From Acidimicrobiaceae bacterium RAAP-2 (lineage in GTDB: Bacteria; Actinomycetota; Acidimicrobiia; Acidimicrobiales; RAAP-2): a stretch of DNA of 23,772 bases. The position numbers and the translations under genes were made by a program. Below the pieces are notes generated by a model. That model was not told the DNA's origin. It worked only from the letters and a program-made list of their open reading frames with translations, and did no database searches. Shown piece after piece: positions 14,669 through 21,435 of this stretch. Where the stretch lies: the NCBI GenBank assembly GCA_001443545.1, contig LMAD01000029.1:1-23772 (forward strand). Reading direction: 5' to 3'. Numbering within the stretch: position 1 is the stretch's first letter; the number at the start of each line of letters is the position of its first letter.

Positions 14669-15585
14669 GCCCACGTGGATCGCTGTGCCGTGAACTCGAC
14701 GGTCAGCCAGATATCGTGCGGCAACTCATCGAGTCGAGTGAAGAGCGCATTTCGAACGAGATCCGATTGACGCACGGTCCACGTCGTCGGCACAATGAAC
14801 TCAATCTCCACGTAGAACTTTCGGCCGATCTTGGTCATCCGCAAGTGTCGATCACCGAGTTCGTACTCGGCCGACACCTCGTTGACGGCGTCATTGGCCG
14901 GGCCGCGTAGGTCGATGTCGGGACTGCCCTCGACGAGTTCGATGAAGGTGGTGTGGATCATCCGCAGCGGCGGTGCGATGAACACGACGCAGGCGAGGAT
15001 GACGAGTGACGGGTCGAGGTAGTGCGCCGCCGGAGCCGCGGACGTTCCGACGAGGGCGTACGCCGCAATGTAGGCGATGATCATCGCGGAACCGAGGACC
15101 CCACCGGTGAGCCACTGGGTCGCCTCGGCCCGAACGAGCTCGGAGTCGCTCGCCGTGCGTCGTAACCACCACCACACACCAGTTGGGACGATGAGGGAGA
15201 CCACGGCGTACCCGACGCCCCAGCCGGACGCGAGCGTGTCCCCGCCGTGGACGATTGAGAGTACGGCGTTGAACGAGGCGTACGTGCAGGTCGCGAGTAA
15301 GGCAACAGCCTCCACGCCGATGATGAGGGGGACCAGGGCCTCGCGCCCGAAGGGGTACCGGGACGTTGGTCCGCTCGCGACGAGTATCGATACCCGTATG
15401 GCCATCCAGGAGAGCCCGATACCGAGGAACGTGTAGAAACCATCGAACAGGATGATCTGCGAACCGGTGATGACGCCGATAGCGATTCCGATTGCGGCCA
15501 AGACGAGGCCGTAGGCCATGGAGAGCCCGAGGGCTCTGCGTTCGCGCGAGAACTCATCGAGGACGTCTCCGGCCTCGGCTGTCAT
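14665..15585 (-). CDS. CDF-family-like membrane protein with lost metal ligands
   Basis: A 306-residue membrane protein with about six hydrophobic segments and a C-terminal cytoplasmic domain, the layout of cation diffusion facilitators. Family signs are LFDGFYTFLGIGLSW in helix 2, SRYPFGREALVPL after it, and the C-terminal block GDRHLRMTKIGRKFYVEIEF. Compared with zinc transporter YiiP, helix 2 keeps the first Asp (Asp48) but has Thr52 in place of the second, and helix 5 (RAEATQWLTGG) has Gln157 and Gly161 in place of the His and Asp. So three of four transport-site ligands are missing by my hand alignment. The start is ATG 15585, preceded by a very strong GGGAGGGGGG; an upstream in-frame extension lacks such support. 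It may move another substrate or act as a sensor. Its stop overlaps that of the MFS exporter. Confidence 0.75.
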   Translation of the reverse strand: MTAEAGDVLDEFSRERRALGLSMAYGLVLAAIGIAIGVITGSQIILFDGFYTFLGIGLSWMAIRVSILVASGPTSRYPFGREALVPLIIGVEAVALLATCTYASFNAVLSIVHGGDTLASGWGVGYAVVSLIVPTGVWWWLRRTASDSELVRAEATQWLTGGVLGSAMIIAYIAAYALVGTSAAPAAHYLDPSLVILACVVFIAPPLRMIHTTFIELVEGSPDIDLRGPANDAVNEVSAEYELGDRHLRMTKIGRKFYVEIEFIVPTTWTVRQSDLVRNALFTRLDELPHDIWLTVEFTAQRSTWA

Positions 15586-15706
15586 AACGTCCCCCCTCCC
15601 GCTACGACGGTAGCGGCCCGACGGTGCGCGCACGGAGATGGTGGACTCGCCACGGGTATTTCGGCGGAGTCATAATCGGGGTTGACAATCATCGACGGGG
15701 GATATC

Positions 15707-16975
15707 GTGGCCATCAATGTGACGCCGATCGCCGGGCTCGACCCGGCCATCAACGAGGTGCGACTGCGTACCGCTGAGCTCGTCAACACCGAGATCCTGC
15801 CCAACGAGGACGTGTTGTGGCGAACGCGCCGCGGCGAGGAGCGTTCCCAAGACGAGCGCGACGTCAACCGACGTCGCAGTCTCGAGATGCGAGAGAGTGT
15901 TAAAGCGAAGGTCTTCGAAGCCGGGCTGTGGGCACCGCACCTGCCCCGAGAATACGGCGGCGCCGGACTCGACTTCCTGTCATTGGCGTACATGTACGAG
16001 ATCCTGGCCTACGCGGTCGGAGCATCGAGCCTCTTCGGAATCGCCGCGCCCAACTCCGGTAACGCGACAATTTTGGTCAAGTACGGCACCGAAGAGCAGA
16101 AGCGGCGGTGGCTCCTGCCACTCACCGCCGGCGAGATCGAATCGGGGTTCTCAATGACCGAACCCGAAAACGCCGGCTCCGATCCTCGGTCGATTCGTAC
16201 CGAGGCGGTGCGCGACGGCGACCACTGGGTGATCAACGGACACAAGTGGTTCACCTCCAACGGTGTTGACGCGAACTTCTTCATCGTGATGTGTCGGACC
16301 AATGATCCGACTGGCGAGTTCGGCCCGTTGGGTCAGATGACCCAGATCATCGTGCCCAGTGACACGGCCGGTGTGAACATCGTTCGAGGAATTGGAATTT
16401 TCGGCCGGGAACGGTCTGATCACTGCGAAATCCTCTACGAGAACGTCCGCGTCCCCGTCGCGAACACCTTGGGTCGGGTCGGCCAGGGACACGAGGCGGC
16501 TCAGGAGCGCCTCGGTGCCGGGCGAGTCTTTCACTGCATGAACGCCGTGGGCCAGATGTGGCGCGCCTTTGATCTCATGGTCGAACGAGCGCGAACCCGT
16601 CAGGTTCACGGGGGGCTCTTGCGAGACCAGCAATTCATCCAAGGTTTCATCGCCGAGAGCTACCTCGATCTTCAATCGGCCCGGTTGATGACCATCAACG
16701 CCGCCCAGAAAGTCGCCGGGGGCGATGCGGATGTGCGCACCGCCATCTCCGCGATCAAGGTCTTCGTGCCCGCGGCCTTCCATCGTGTGGTCGATCGGGC
16801 CATTCAGGTCTGGGGCGGGGCGGGGGTGAGCAATGACCTCCCCCTCTCGCAGATGTATCAAGCGGCGCGCGTGCTTCGACTCGCCGACGGACCTGACGAG
16901 GTGCACAAGATTCTGATCGCGAAGAACGTCTTGCGGCGATTCGACGACGGCGTCGGGTGGAACTTCGGTTCGTGA
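15707..16975 (+). CDS. Acyl-CoA dehydrogenase (ACAD10/11-like)
   Basis: A soluble FAD-dependent acyl-CoA dehydrogenase of 422 residues that introduces the alpha,beta double bond in acyl-CoA degradation. WAPHLPREYGGAGLDFLSL (75-93) is the N-terminal domain signature, SMTEPENAGSDPRSIRTEAV the FAD-binding loop, and RVLRLADGPDEVHK (388-401) the C-terminal end. The ADGPDEVH form is that of the ACAD10/ACAD11 branch, where the acidic residue in this loop acts as catalytic base, rather than the TYEGT form of short-chain enzymes. GTG 15707 is preceded by GGGGGAT. Two or three dozen bases separate it from the LLM oxidoreductase, and the three genes to 18421 look like one operon. The branch usually handles longer or branched acyl chains; the exact substrate is unknown. 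Confidence 0.92.
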   Translation: MAINVTPIAGLDPAINEVRLRTAELVNTEILPNEDVLWRTRRGEERSQDERDVNRRRSLEMRESVKAKVFEAGLWAPHLPREYGGAGLDFLSLAYMYEILAYAVGASSLFGIAAPNSGNATILVKYGTEEQKRRWLLPLTAGEIESGFSMTEPENAGSDPRSIRTEAVRDGDHWVINGHKWFTSNGVDANFFIVMCRTNDPTGEFGPLGQMTQIIVPSDTAGVNIVRGIGIFGRERSDHCEILYENVRVPVANTLGRVGQGHEAAQERLGAGRVFHCMNAVGQMWRAFDLMVERARTRQVHGGLLRDQQFIQGFIAESYLDLQSARLMTINAAQKVAGGDADVRTAISAIKVFVPAAFHRVVDRAIQVWGGAGVSNDLPLSQMYQAARVLRLADGPDEVHKILIAKNVLRRFDDGVGWNFGS

Positions 16976-17009
16976 GTGTGGTGCGCAGCCGTCGACGGGC
17001 ATCGTACCG

Positions 17010-18071
17010 ATGCGTGGGTACAGTCGAAACGTGCTGATAGACACCGATCTCGAATTCGATTCCGACGGGCGCTACGCAAAGGCCGCAAAGGCCGAGTCGG
17101 AGCACTACGGGGCGCTTTGGGCCACGGAGGTCGGTCACGACCCCTTGCTCATCCTGGCCGGTGCGGCCGTCGCGACAACGCGGGTCGAGCTCGGTACGGG
17201 CATCCTGGTCGCCTTCGGTCGCAGCCCCATGATCACCGCGACCCAGGCGAACGACGTCCAGCGGCTCTCGCGAGGGCGTCTCCTGCTCGGACTCGGGAGC
17301 CAGATCAAGCCGCACATCGAGAAGCGCTATTCGATGCCGTGGTCCCACCCCGCACCACGGATGCGCGAGTACATCGTGGCGATGCGGGCGATCTGGTCCG
17401 CGTGGAACGAGGGGGCGCCGCTTAACTTCCGCGGTGAGTACTACCGCCACACCCTGATGACCCCCTTCTTCAGCCCCGCCCCGCACGAGTTCGGTCCGCC
17501 GAAAATCTTTCTGGCGGCGGTGGGCGAGCTCATGACCGAAGTCGCCGGCGAGGTGGCCGACGGACTCCTGGTGCACCCCTTCACGACGGAGCGGTACTTG
17601 CGCGAGGTGACGATCCCCGCCCTCGAGCGCGGCCTCGCGCGCGCGAAACGACCCCGCGCGGATTTTCAGATCTCGTTCTCGGGATTGATCGCGACGGGCG
17701 TCGATGAAGCAGCGCACCGCGAAGCGGCCGACGCCGTTCGTGCCCAGATCGCGTTCTACGCCTCGACCCCCGCCTATCGGGGCGTGCTCGATCTACACGG
17801 GTGGGCGGGGTACCAACCTGACTTGGCACTGCTCGCTCGGCGGGGCGACTGGCATGCGATGGGTGCGCTGATCACCGACGAGATGCTTGAGGCCGTCGCC
17901 ATCGTGGCGGCGCCCCGCGACGTCGCGCCGGCTCTGGAGTCGCGCCTGGGCGATCTGGTGGACCGCTTCAGCATCTACGCGCCCTACGCGATGCCCGATG
18001 ACGTTCGCCGTACCATAGGTCGGGGGCTTGGATTAGCGACTACTGACCGTCGACCGGAGGAACCCGCATGA
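17010..18071 (+). CDS. LLM-class flavin/F420-dependent oxidoreductase (TIGR03617-like)
   Basis: A TIM-barrel luciferase-like oxidoreductase of about 353 residues, probably using reduced cofactor F420. Family features: LWATEVGHDPLLILAGAAVA near 36-55, VELGTGILVAFGRSP (58-72), SRGRLLLGLGSQIKPHIEKR (87-106), where the phosphate-binding region lies, and YSMPWSHPAPRMREYI, which is distinctive for the TIGR03617 subgroup known from mycobacteria. The barrel end is FTTERYLREVTIPALERGL. ATG 17010 is the longest reasonable start; GTG 17031 (VLIDTDLEF) aligns better with the usual N-terminus of the family, and neither has a clear ribosome binding site. It follows an acyl-CoA dehydrogenase and overlaps the DsrE-like gene by ATGA. 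The substrate is unknown; lipid or xenobiotic reduction or oxidation is inferred from the neighbours. Confidence 0.9.
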   Translation: MRGYSRNVLIDTDLEFDSDGRYAKAAKAESEHYGALWATEVGHDPLLILAGAAVATTRVELGTGILVAFGRSPMITATQANDVQRLSRGRLLLGLGSQIKPHIEKRYSMPWSHPAPRMREYIVAMRAIWSAWNEGAPLNFRGEYYRHTLMTPFFSPAPHEFGPPKIFLAAVGELMTEVAGEVADGLLVHPFTTERYLREVTIPALERGLARAKRPRADFQISFSGLIATGVDEAAHREAADAVRAQIAFYASTPAYRGVLDLHGWAGYQPDLALLARRGDWHAMGALITDEMLEAVAIVAAPRDVAPALESRLGDLVDRFSIYAPYAMPDDVRRTIGRGLGLATTDRRPEEPA

Positions 18072-18421
18072 ACGTGTTGATGATTCTCAACGATCCGCCC
18101 TACGGCAACGAACGCACGTACAACGCACTCCGTCTGGCGATGAACCTTCAGCGCAATCACGACGACGTCGCATTGACCGTCTTTCTCATGGGCGACGCCA
18201 CGCTCGGCGCCAAGACTGGTCAGCGCACGCCTGACGGCTACTACAACATCGAACGCATGCTCAAAGGCGTCTTGACCAAGGGCGGTCGGGTTCTGACCTG
18301 TGGCACGTGCATCGACACGCGAGGGATCGCCGAGAGCGAGTTGCTGGAGGGCGTGGCCCGGAGCACCATGGACGAGCTCGGAAATCTCACGCTCAGCGTT
18401 GATCGAGTGCTCGTCTTCTGA
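18068..18421 (+). CDS. DsrE/DsrF-like small protein with CGTC motif
   Basis: A 117-residue single-domain protein of the DsrE/F fold, cytoplasmic. It opens MNVLMILNDPPYGNERTYNA, has the nucleotide-like loop FLMGDATLGAK, and carries Cys78-Gly-Thr-Cys81 followed by DTRGI; a cysteine at this place is the persulfide-carrying residue in sulfur-relay relatives such as TusD/DsrE. The end TLSVDRVLVF closes the sheet. GGAGG sits eight bases before the ATG, which overlaps the LLM oxidoreductase stop (ATGA), so the two are coupled. Its stop (TGA 18419-18421) directly abuts the stop of the convergent MFS gene. A role in sulfur transfer or as partner of the oxidoreductase is inference; the family is secure. 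Confidence 0.87.
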   Translation: MNVLMILNDPPYGNERTYNALRLAMNLQRNHDDVALTVFLMGDATLGAKTGQRTPDGYYNIERMLKGVLTKGGRVLTCGTCIDTRGIAESELLEGVARSTMDELGNLTLSVDRVLVF

Positions 18422-19684
18422 TCACGCTATTCGGCCGTCCTCGGCGGTCGTGAGCGAACGCCGAAGGTTGAGCATCAGCGCCGAACCGAGCAGTGCGGTG
18501 AGACCGGTCGACAGGGGCCACCAGTTCCCCAGGCCGTGGCCGAAGTAGAGCGCGGTGATCAATGGCGCGACGGTGCCCGACACACCCCAGGTGGCCCCGG
18601 CCGCGGCGTTGTAGCGGCCTCGAAGGTGTTCGGGGGCGATCTCGTTGACCAGCGATGATCCGACGGGTTGGAGCATCGTCTCGGCGAAGGCGAAGACGAC
18701 CATCGAGGTGCACAGGGTTACCAGGGCAATCACCGGCGGCATCGCGAGGGCGGCGTCGAGGGCGACCCAAAAGATGAACCAGAGCACGCCGACCAGAGCC
18801 AGCACGCGAGTTCGACTGTGTCCGTCGATTCGATTCAGGGTCCACAGTTGGGCGAGGACGATGGTCGAGGTATTGAAGAAGAAGATGACGCCGATGACGT
18901 GCACGCCGAGGTGGAGGTTATTCACGACGAAGAGGCTGTAGCCGGCCTCCTGGGAGCCGTACCCGCCAATCATCAGCACTAGGGCCGCGAGGACGTACTG
19001 CACCAGTCGCCGATCCGCGAGTACCGTACCCCAACCCTCGGCGCTCCGTGCGGGGTCGAGGGAGTGGTCGACTCGTACGGGTCCGCCGTGGGCGCGCAAG
19101 GTTGCGTAGAGCGCCGCGGTGAAAAACATGCCGATCGCGTTCAGTACGTAGAGCGTGCTGAACGTCCCCGGGACTCGGATGTTGACGATCGACGCCGAGA
19201 CGAGCCCGCCGAAACCGATACCCAAATTGAGCAGCATGAAGTTGAAACCGAAAGCTCGCTGTCGGTGCTCCTCGCCCGCGAGTCGGGCGAGCAAGGTGGT
19301 GTTGGGTCCCCACCCAGCCCCTCCAACGACGGCGAGCACGATGGCCACGATCGCCGCTGAAAGTCGAGTCGTCACGAAGGCCCACGCGATGAGGCCCGCA
19401 CCGTCCGCGGCGTACCCGAGGAGAGCGATGCGAACGGGACCGAACCGGTCCACGAGTGTTCCCCAGAGGGGACTCGTGGCGAGGCTCGCCACCGCCGATG
19501 CGGCGAGCAATAGCGTCGCGAACTGCGTTGAGAAGTGGCGTACGTTGTGCAGGTACACCACGTAGAAGGACAGGGTGAGTCCCATGCCGAGCGCGCTCAA
19601 GAACGTGCAGGTGTAAAAGATCCGCATCGGGGTCGTCATGGACCGTCGAAAGGCAGACGGTAAGAGGGTTTCAAGAAAATTCAC
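18422..19684 (-). CDS. MFS transporter
   Basis: A 420-residue major facilitator with about twelve hydrophobic segments. It begins its first helix at YTCTFLSALGMGLTLSFYVV, has the motif A-like loop PLWGTLVDRFGPVRIALLGY after helix 2, and a conserved PEHLRGRYNAA after helix 10, a feature of several drug-type MFS permeases. The charged stretch around 205-220 is the central cytoplasmic loop between the two halves. The longest start is GTG 19684, without a good ribosome binding site; ATG 19639 (residue 16) is possible, and leaderless translation from the GTG cannot be excluded. It diverges from the acyl-ACP desaturase gene over 115 bases and converges directly on the DsrE-like gene. The substrate is unknown. 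Confidence 0.88.
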   Translation of the reverse strand: MNFLETLLPSAFRRSMTTPMRIFYTCTFLSALGMGLTLSFYVVYLHNVRHFSTQFATLLLAASAVASLATSPLWGTLVDRFGPVRIALLGYAADGAGLIAWAFVTTRLSAAIVAIVLAVVGGAGWGPNTTLLARLAGEEHRQRAFGFNFMLLNLGIGFGGLVSASIVNIRVPGTFSTLYVLNAIGMFFTAALYATLRAHGGPVRVDHSLDPARSAEGWGTVLADRRLVQYVLAALVLMIGGYGSQEAGYSLFVVNNLHLGVHVIGVIFFFNTSTIVLAQLWTLNRIDGHSRTRVLALVGVLWFIFWVALDAALAMPPVIALVTLCTSMVVFAFAETMLQPVGSSLVNEIAPEHLRGRYNAAAGATWGVSGTVAPLITALYFGHGLGNWWPLSTGLTALLGSALMLNLRRSLTTAEDGRIA

Positions 19685-19766
19685 GAGTTGACCAGGCTAG
19701 TGCGGTGGGTAGACCTAGAAAGACTTCGTGAAGGATTTCACCCTATTTCGCAGTACGATGACGGTA

Positions 19767-19780
19767 CGACCGGTTGGTCG
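19767..19780. promoter_or_regulatory. Inverted repeat upstream of acyl-ACP desaturase
   Basis: CGACC-GGTT-GGTCG is a perfect inverted repeat of 5-base arms ending 19 bases before the desaturase start. It overlaps the second copy of a GTACGA direct repeat (19753 and 19764). It could be an operator in the divergent promoter shared with the MFS gene or a leader hairpin. Short sites like this also arise by chance. Confidence 0.28.
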
Positions 19781-19799
19781 CGGTCGTTAAAGGGGAAAT

Positions 19800-20720
19800 A
19801 TGGTTACACGGCTGTCGCCTCGGTCGACGGACCTACTCACCGAGCTCGCCCCCGACGTCGAACGGCTCTTCAATCGACATCTCGAGGCACCTCGACTGTG
19901 GTATCCCCACGAGCAGATCGACTGGGGTGCCGGTACCGCCTTCAGCGACCGTGCGTGGTCGCCGACTGACTACCCGCTGCCCGATGGAGTGCGCAGTTCG
20001 ATCTACGTGAATCTCCTCACTGAGGACAACCTGCCCTACTACACCAATACCTTGACTCGAATGTCGCCCTCGACGCACCCAATCGCCGACTGGAATCACC
20101 AGTGGACGATGGAGGAGAACCGTCACGCCATGGTGATACGCGACTGGGTCCACATCAGCCGGTGTATCGATCCCGTCCTCCTGGAAGATGGTCGGCGGGT
20201 TCAGATGTTCCAGGCGAAGGTCCCGGCACCCGAGACGTTCGCCGACCTCATCTGTTACGTCGCGCTGCAAGAGCGAGCTACCCAAATCGCCCACCGCAAT
20301 ACCGCGGCGCATCTACCCAAAGACGACAAGATCGGTCGCAATCTCCTCGGATTGGTCGCCGGTGACGAGACCAAGCACTACCTCTTCTACCGAGACCTCA
20401 CGCTGGCGGGATTCGCCATCGACCCGTCGGTCATGATGGTGGCGGCGGCCAAGCAGGTCAGCGCCTTCGCGATGCCCGGTACGGGGATCCCCGGCTTCAC
20501 TCGACACGCCGTGCGCATCGCCAAGGAGGGGATCTACGGCATCGGGCAGTTCGCGCGTGACGTACTCGACCCCGTCTTGGGTCTGTGGGACGTCGGTCAC
20601 CTCGAAAATCTCTCGCCCGACGCCGAACGCGCGCGCCTCGACCTAGCGGCGGTGGTCGCTCGGCTGAGCGAGAGCGTGGAGCGACTCGCCGCTAAGAGCG
20701 CGCGACCGGTCCCCGCGTAG
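19800..20720 (+). CDS. Soluble acyl-ACP desaturase (DesA-like, FA_desaturase_2)
   Basis: A soluble di-iron desaturase of 306 residues, the class that forms a double bond in acyl chains bound to acyl carrier protein, as in plant stearoyl-ACP desaturase and mycobacterial DesA1/DesA2. All six expected metal ligands can be placed: Glu75 in LLTEDNLPYY, Glu106 and His109 in MEENRH, Glu158 in ALQERATQIAH, and Glu190 and His193 in GDETKHYLFYRD. The length and order match the mycobacterial proteins. ATG 19800 is preceded by AAAGGGGAAAT, a strong ribosome binding site. It is transcribed alone and its stop abuts the stop of the convergent membrane-protein gene (TAG-TCA, 20718-20723). With the membrane desaturase at 5219 this gives the window two unrelated routes to unsaturated lipids. 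Confidence 0.94.
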   Translation: MVTRLSPRSTDLLTELAPDVERLFNRHLEAPRLWYPHEQIDWGAGTAFSDRAWSPTDYPLPDGVRSSIYVNLLTEDNLPYYTNTLTRMSPSTHPIADWNHQWTMEENRHAMVIRDWVHISRCIDPVLLEDGRRVQMFQAKVPAPETFADLICYVALQERATQIAHRNTAAHLPKDDKIGRNLLGLVAGDETKHYLFYRDLTLAGFAIDPSVMMVAAAKQVSAFAMPGTGIPGFTRHAVRIAKEGIYGIGQFARDVLDPVLGLWDVGHLENLSPDAERARLDLAAVVARLSESVERLAAKSARPVPA

Positions 20721-21020
20721 TCACTCCTTGGAGTTGGCGACCCTTCGGATGTACTCCTCGAAGGCCGCCTGCTGGGTTTGAACGGTCCGCCGATCGCGCT
20801 CGTGCATCGATCCGCCCCGGGCCATCAGGTAGATCAACGTCCCGAGTAGCGGGAGCACCAGGATTACGAGCACCCAGGCCGCCTTCTGCGGTCCACTCAA
20901 GTCGTGGCTCCTCATGACGTCGCCCAGTACGTGGAAGACGAGCAAGAGCCAGAAGACGAAGAAGACGAGGTACAGCATGGTGACCAAGACATCCCGCAGG
21001 GGGAAGTTGGAAGCGAGCAC
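20721..21020 (-). CDS. Small two-helix membrane protein with PLDc_N-like domain
   Basis: A 99-residue protein with two hydrophobic helices: about 12-33 (VTMLYLVFFVFWLLLVFHVL) and 47-67 (KAAWVLVILVLPLLGTLIYL). The linker GDVMRSHDLSGPQKAAW and the following MARGGSMHERDRR are the signature of the phospholipase-D nuclease N-terminal (PLDc_N) family common in actinobacteria. Most relatives I know continue with a short SHOCT tail after the Gln/Ala-rich segment; here the protein stops at EEYIRRVANSKE without it. GTG 21020 follows AAAGGAG at good spacing. It lies 21 bases after the DUF167 gene and is probably co-transcribed. Function is unknown, possibly membrane-associated. Confidence 0.82.
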   Translation of the reverse strand: MLASNFPLRDVLVTMLYLVFFVFWLLLVFHVLGDVMRSHDLSGPQKAAWVLVILVLPLLGTLIYLMARGGSMHERDRRTVQTQQAAFEEYIRRVANSKE

Positions 21021-21041
21021 GGCACTCCTTTCGATTCAAAC

Positions 21042-21323
21042 TTAGTGAGTGTCTGACTCGGTGAGGCGAAGCTCTACGAGCCGAGCCGAGAGGGCCTCGT
21101 CGTCGCCTCGCAATTCGAAGACCTTGGTTCGCGATCGCTGGCCGTGAACCAGTTCCACCATGGACCGGGACAGTCCGAAGGCGTCGGCGATCGCGTGGAG
21201 GGTCTCATCGGTGGCGGCACCTTCAATCGCACGGGCGCGGACCCGTACGACGAGCGCCCCGTCGTAGTCACCGCCGACGCTGCTTCGTCGTGAACCGGGG
21301 TGCACGTGCACGGTGAGGCGCAT
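21042..21323 (-). CDS. DUF167 (YggU-like) protein
   Basis: A 93-residue protein of the DUF167/YggU family, small alpha/beta, cytoplasmic, biochemical role unknown. Family features are the opening RLTVHVHPGSRRSSV, the central GALVVRVRARAIEGAATDE with the conserved basic-glycine-alanine pattern, and SMVELVHGQRSRTKVFEL. I start it at ATG 21323, where family homology begins; the frame is open for 19 more codons upstream, but those have no homology. No clear ribosome binding site precedes the ATG. It is upstream of the PLDc_N-like gene by 21 bases and divergent from the acyl-CoA ligase. Confidence 0.85.
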   Translation of the reverse strand: MRLTVHVHPGSRRSSVGGDYDGALVVRVRARAIEGAATDETLHAIADAFGLSRSMVELVHGQRSRTKVFELRGDDEALSARLVELRLTESDTH

Positions 21324-21435
21324 CAGTGGACCAGGGGCTTGACGAGGTGGTCGACGGTCACGGAACCGTTCTAGTCTCAATCGGGGTGGGCGCGGTGAGA
21401 CCTAGGATTGGAAAATCTGTGGCGAAGGGGGACTC

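Noticed and set aside
15682..15687. TTGACA as a -35 box for the acyl-CoA dehydrogenase at 15707
   Set aside because: A -10 element at normal spacing would fall on the start codon, so it cannot serve this gene in the usual way.
16755..17717. 320-codon minus-strand frame
   Set aside because: It is antisense to the acyl-CoA dehydrogenase and LLM genes, both secure by motif.
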